The notes under the pieces are model-generated. The model made no database searches, was not told where the DNA came from, and saw only the letters and a list, made by a program, of their open reading frames with translations. Of a stretch of DNA of 16,347 nt, positions 14,586 to 16,347 are shown in pieces. The translations under genes were made by a program, and so were the position numbers. The stretch is from Spirochaetaceae bacterium. Its GTDB lineage: Bacteria > Spirochaetota > Spirochaetia > SZUA-6 > Fen-1364. The first letter of the stretch is position 1. Every line of letters starts with the position of its first letter. The stretch is taken from the NCBI GenBank assembly GCA_003170115.1, contig PMZS01000104.1:13021-29367 (forward strand). Reading direction: 5' to 3'.

Positions 14586-14655
14586 GTGGTGGCCGATTGT
14601 ACGGCAGTCCATGAGGTGGCGCAACTCGCTTTTTCCGGCCTACAGTACGGATCAC

Positions 14656-15972
14656 ATGCGCTGCACGCTGCGATACGGTCCGCGGGGGCTCACACTGGAT
14701 TTGCCCGAATCGTGGAACGTCACCCTCATCAAACGACGGCCCATGCCGGGCGTCCCCGATCCCCGGGGATGCATCCAGAAGGCCCTTGCCTCACCCGCCG
14801 GAGCAGGGGATCTCACCCGGGAGGCGAAAGGCAGCAGGACCGCGTGCATCATGATCTGCGACGTGACGCGGCCTGCCCCGAACCACCTGATCCTCCGCCC
14901 GCTCATCGAGCGGCTTCTCGGGGCGGGTCTGCGGCCCTCGGCGATCACTGTCCTCGTGGCCACGGGGCTCCATCGGCCGAACAACGGCGAGGAGCTTGCC
15001 GCCGTCATCGGGGATCCCTGGGTCGCCGCCCATGCCGTCATCGCCAATCACTTTGCCCGGAGGGACGAGGATCACGTCATGCTTGGCGCCACGACGCGGG
15101 GCGTGCCGGTGAGCCTCGACCGCAGAGTGGTCGAGGCGGATGTGCGAGTTGCCGTGGGTCTGGCGGAGCCGCACTTCATGGCAGGGTGGTCCGGCGGCAG
15201 GAAGCTCATTCTGCCGGGCAGCGCGCACGCGGACAGCATCATGGCATTCCACTCCGCCCGGATGCTCGAGCATCCCCGAGCCGGGACCTGCATCCTGGCG
15301 GGCAACCCCCTGCACGACGCGCAGATGGAAGCCCTGCTCATGCTGGGGAGGACCCTTGCAGTCAGCGTCGTCATCAACGACGCGCGCGAACTTGCCTTCG
15401 CAAGCTACGGCAGCGCCGAGGAGAGCCTGGCCGCGGCGGTCAGGTTCGCGGAGCCCTGCGTGCGCATCGCCGTGCCGGAGCCTTTCCCCGTGGTCCTCTC
15501 CACCGGCGCCGGCTTTCCCCTGGACTCCACCTACTACCAGTCGGTGAAGGGCATCTGCGCGGGCGCCTCCATCCTGGAGCCGGGTGGAGACCTGTTCGTC
15601 GCATCGAGCTGCGCCGAAGGGTTCGGTTCCCGGGAGTTCCGCAACGCACAGGAGCGCCTCTGCCGGATGGGAAAGGACGCATTCCGCGCCGAAGCGCGGC
15701 AGAGGGAGCGCGCGGAGATCGATGAGTGGCAGACGGTGATGCTGATGAAGGCTCTGGATGTCGGCACCGTTCACCTGTACTCCGGGTCGCTCCGCGGAGA
15801 AGAGCTCGCGATCACCGGCGCGGTCCCGGTCCGCGACCTGGCGGAGGACCTGCGCGCCGCGATGGAGCGCGGGAAGGGGCGACGGCTTGCCGTGATCCCG
15901 GAAGGCCCTTACGCGGCGCCATTCGTACGGCCCCGGGGGCCATCCATGGAGGCTGCACCCAGGGGAGGGTGA
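14656..15972 (+). CDS. larA: LarA-family nickel-pincer enzyme (DUF2088; lactate racemase-like 2-hydroxyacid racemase/epimerase)
   Basis: The protein is 438 residues from ATG 14656, where the typical MRxxLxYG opening begins. Residues known from Lactobacillus plantarum LarA are kept at nearly the same numbers: Asp69 and Arg72 (CDVTRP), His106 (ATGLHRP), His173 and Lys183 (EPHFMAGWSGGRKLILPG), and His199 (MAFHS). The Tyr-Gln-x-x-Lys segment is YYQSVKG. Lys183 would carry the pyridinium cofactor and His199 would bind nickel; His106 and His173 would be the acid/base pair. The enzyme is thus probably catalytically competent. It would racemise or epimerise a 2-hydroxyacid or sugar acid. No cofactor genes (larB, larC, larE) are in the window. 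The ribosome binding site is weak. The gene diverges from the broken hydroxylase gene with a 70-nt gap and converges on the creatininase-type gene, 2 nt from its end. Confidence 0.88.
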   Translation: MRCTLRYGPRGLTLDLPESWNVTLIKRRPMPGVPDPRGCIQKALASPAGAGDLTREAKGSRTACIMICDVTRPAPNHLILRPLIERLLGAGLRPSAITVLVATGLHRPNNGEELAAVIGDPWVAAHAVIANHFARRDEDHVMLGATTRGVPVSLDRRVVEADVRVAVGLAEPHFMAGWSGGRKLILPGSAHADSIMAFHSARMLEHPRAGTCILAGNPLHDAQMEALLMLGRTLAVSVVINDARELAFASYGSAEESLAAAVRFAEPCVRIAVPEPFPVVLSTGAGFPLDSTYYQSVKGICAGASILEPGGDLFVASSCAEGFGSREFRNAQERLCRMGKDAFRAEARQRERAEIDEWQTVMLMKALDVGTVHLYSGSLRGEELAITGAVPVRDLAEDLRAAMERGKGRRLAVIPEGPYAAPFVRPRGPSMEAAPRGG

Positions 15973-15974
15973 CT

Positions 15975-16347
15975 TCAGGACTCGGGGTACCGCCTCCAGA
16001 GTCCTTCCTGGAGGCTTCCCCCATGCTCACGATACAGCTCCTGGTGGGCCAGCCGGTGCGCCACTTCCTTCAGGACGATCCCGGCTGCTTCCTCCAGGGT
16101 GCGCCGGCCGAACTCGGCGGTCGAATCCTGCGGCGCCATGCTCCCCATGATCCCCACCAGCTTCGCGCCCTTCGGGGGGAGCAGGCCGAGATCGACGGTC
16201 CGCGGATGGAGGGCGAGCATGTGGGATGTCTCCCACCCCCCCGCGTGGTCCCCCGAATCAGGATGAGTGTCGCGCACCATCAGGTAGTCCACACAGGCCC
16301 ATGCGAGCATGCCGTGGTACCTGCTGTATCGCCTCTTGTTGAAGAGA
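15975..16347 (-). CDS. Creatininase-family amidohydrolase, C-terminal part (runs off the right edge)
   Basis: The frame is open from the window edge (first full codon at 16346) to TGA 15975, giving 123 residues of the C-terminal portion. SGDHAGGWETSHMLALHPRTVDL matches the conserved 'HAG..ETS.ML...P..V' segment of the creatinine amidohydrolase family, which contributes to the metal site. It is followed by GIMGSMAPQDSTAEFGRRTLEEA, typical of the substrate-side loop and last helix. Family members hydrolyse cyclic amides (creatinine) or act in other pathways such as riboflavin/F420 or mycofactocin synthesis, so the function here is open. An ATG at 16310 is internal, since family conservation continues upstream (NKRRYSRYHG). 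It converges on larA with a 2-nt gap and no visible terminator. Confidence 0.85.
   Translation of the reverse strand, partial: LFNKRRYSRYHGMLAWACVDYLMVRDTHPDSGDHAGGWETSHMLALHPRTVDLGLLPPKGAKLVGIMGSMAPQDSTAEFGRRTLEEAAGIVLKEVAHRLAHQELYREHGGSLQEGLWRRYPES

Noticed and set aside
13692..14624. A single uninterrupted 310-codon minus-strand frame that could be called one protein
   Set aside because: Only its first about 145 codons resemble the hydroxylase. The remainder reads the His-box region out of frame, and its last codons are the dehydrogenase scrap, so it is a chance fusion of remnants.
14618..14655. Possible promoter for larA (TACAGT at 14641 as a -10)
   Set aside because: No acceptable -35 hexamer at 16-18 nt spacing, and a start there would leave almost no leader. 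The evidence is too weak to call.

Overview
The window is GC-rich, gene-dense bacterial chromosome. It comes from a diderm (Gram-negative-type) organism, because it encodes a TolC-type outer-membrane channel, a periplasmic adaptor and secreted FecR-type protein. The gene mix (Gfo/Idh/MocA oxidoreductases, URO-D-fold proteins, a LarA homologue, a creatininase, a FecR/DUF6600 protein ahead of a MacAB-TolC-like pump) would fit Deltaproteobacteria in the broad sense or Acidobacteriota. I cannot decide between them from sequence alone. No rRNA, tRNA, CRISPR array or intact mobile element is visible.

Region 1 (1-6099, plus strand) is a tightly packed catabolic operon: the tail of a probable sugar ABC permease, two different Gfo/Idh/MocA dehydrogenases, a DeoR-type regulator, a divergent URO-D-fold protein, a class II ketose-bisphosphate aldolase and a second URO-D-fold protein. 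Gaps are 5-17 nt or genes overlap. The likely logic is uptake of a sugar or polyol, oxidation by the dehydrogenases, aldol cleavage of a phosphorylated intermediate, and control by a DeoR regulator sensing a phosphosugar. No kinase is in view. The role of two URO-D-fold proteins in such a pathway is not explained by standard sugar catabolism.

Region 2 (6111-13237, minus strand) is an export operon. In transcription order it holds csbD, a secreted FecR/DUF6600 protein, a TolC-like channel, a MacA-like adaptor, a LolD/MacB-type ATPase and a MacB-type permease. The last four make a complete tripartite efflux pump with the MacB ATPase and membrane domains on separate genes. csbD may be in the same transcript or have its own promoter.

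Region 3 (13238-14585, minus strand) is partly decayed. It has a 20-residue hydrophobic micro-protein gene with a strong ribosome binding site and its own intrinsic terminator. It also has two copies of a near-palindromic motif (one upstream of csbD, one upstream of the micro-gene), the C-terminal scrap of a PQQ/sorbosone-type dehydrogenase, and a membrane fatty-acid hydroxylase/sterol desaturase gene broken by a frame change with apparent internal loss.

Region 4 (14656-16347) is a LarA-family nickel-pincer enzyme gene on the plus strand, convergent with a creatininase-family gene that runs off the right edge. No gap longer than about 300 nt lacks a described element.
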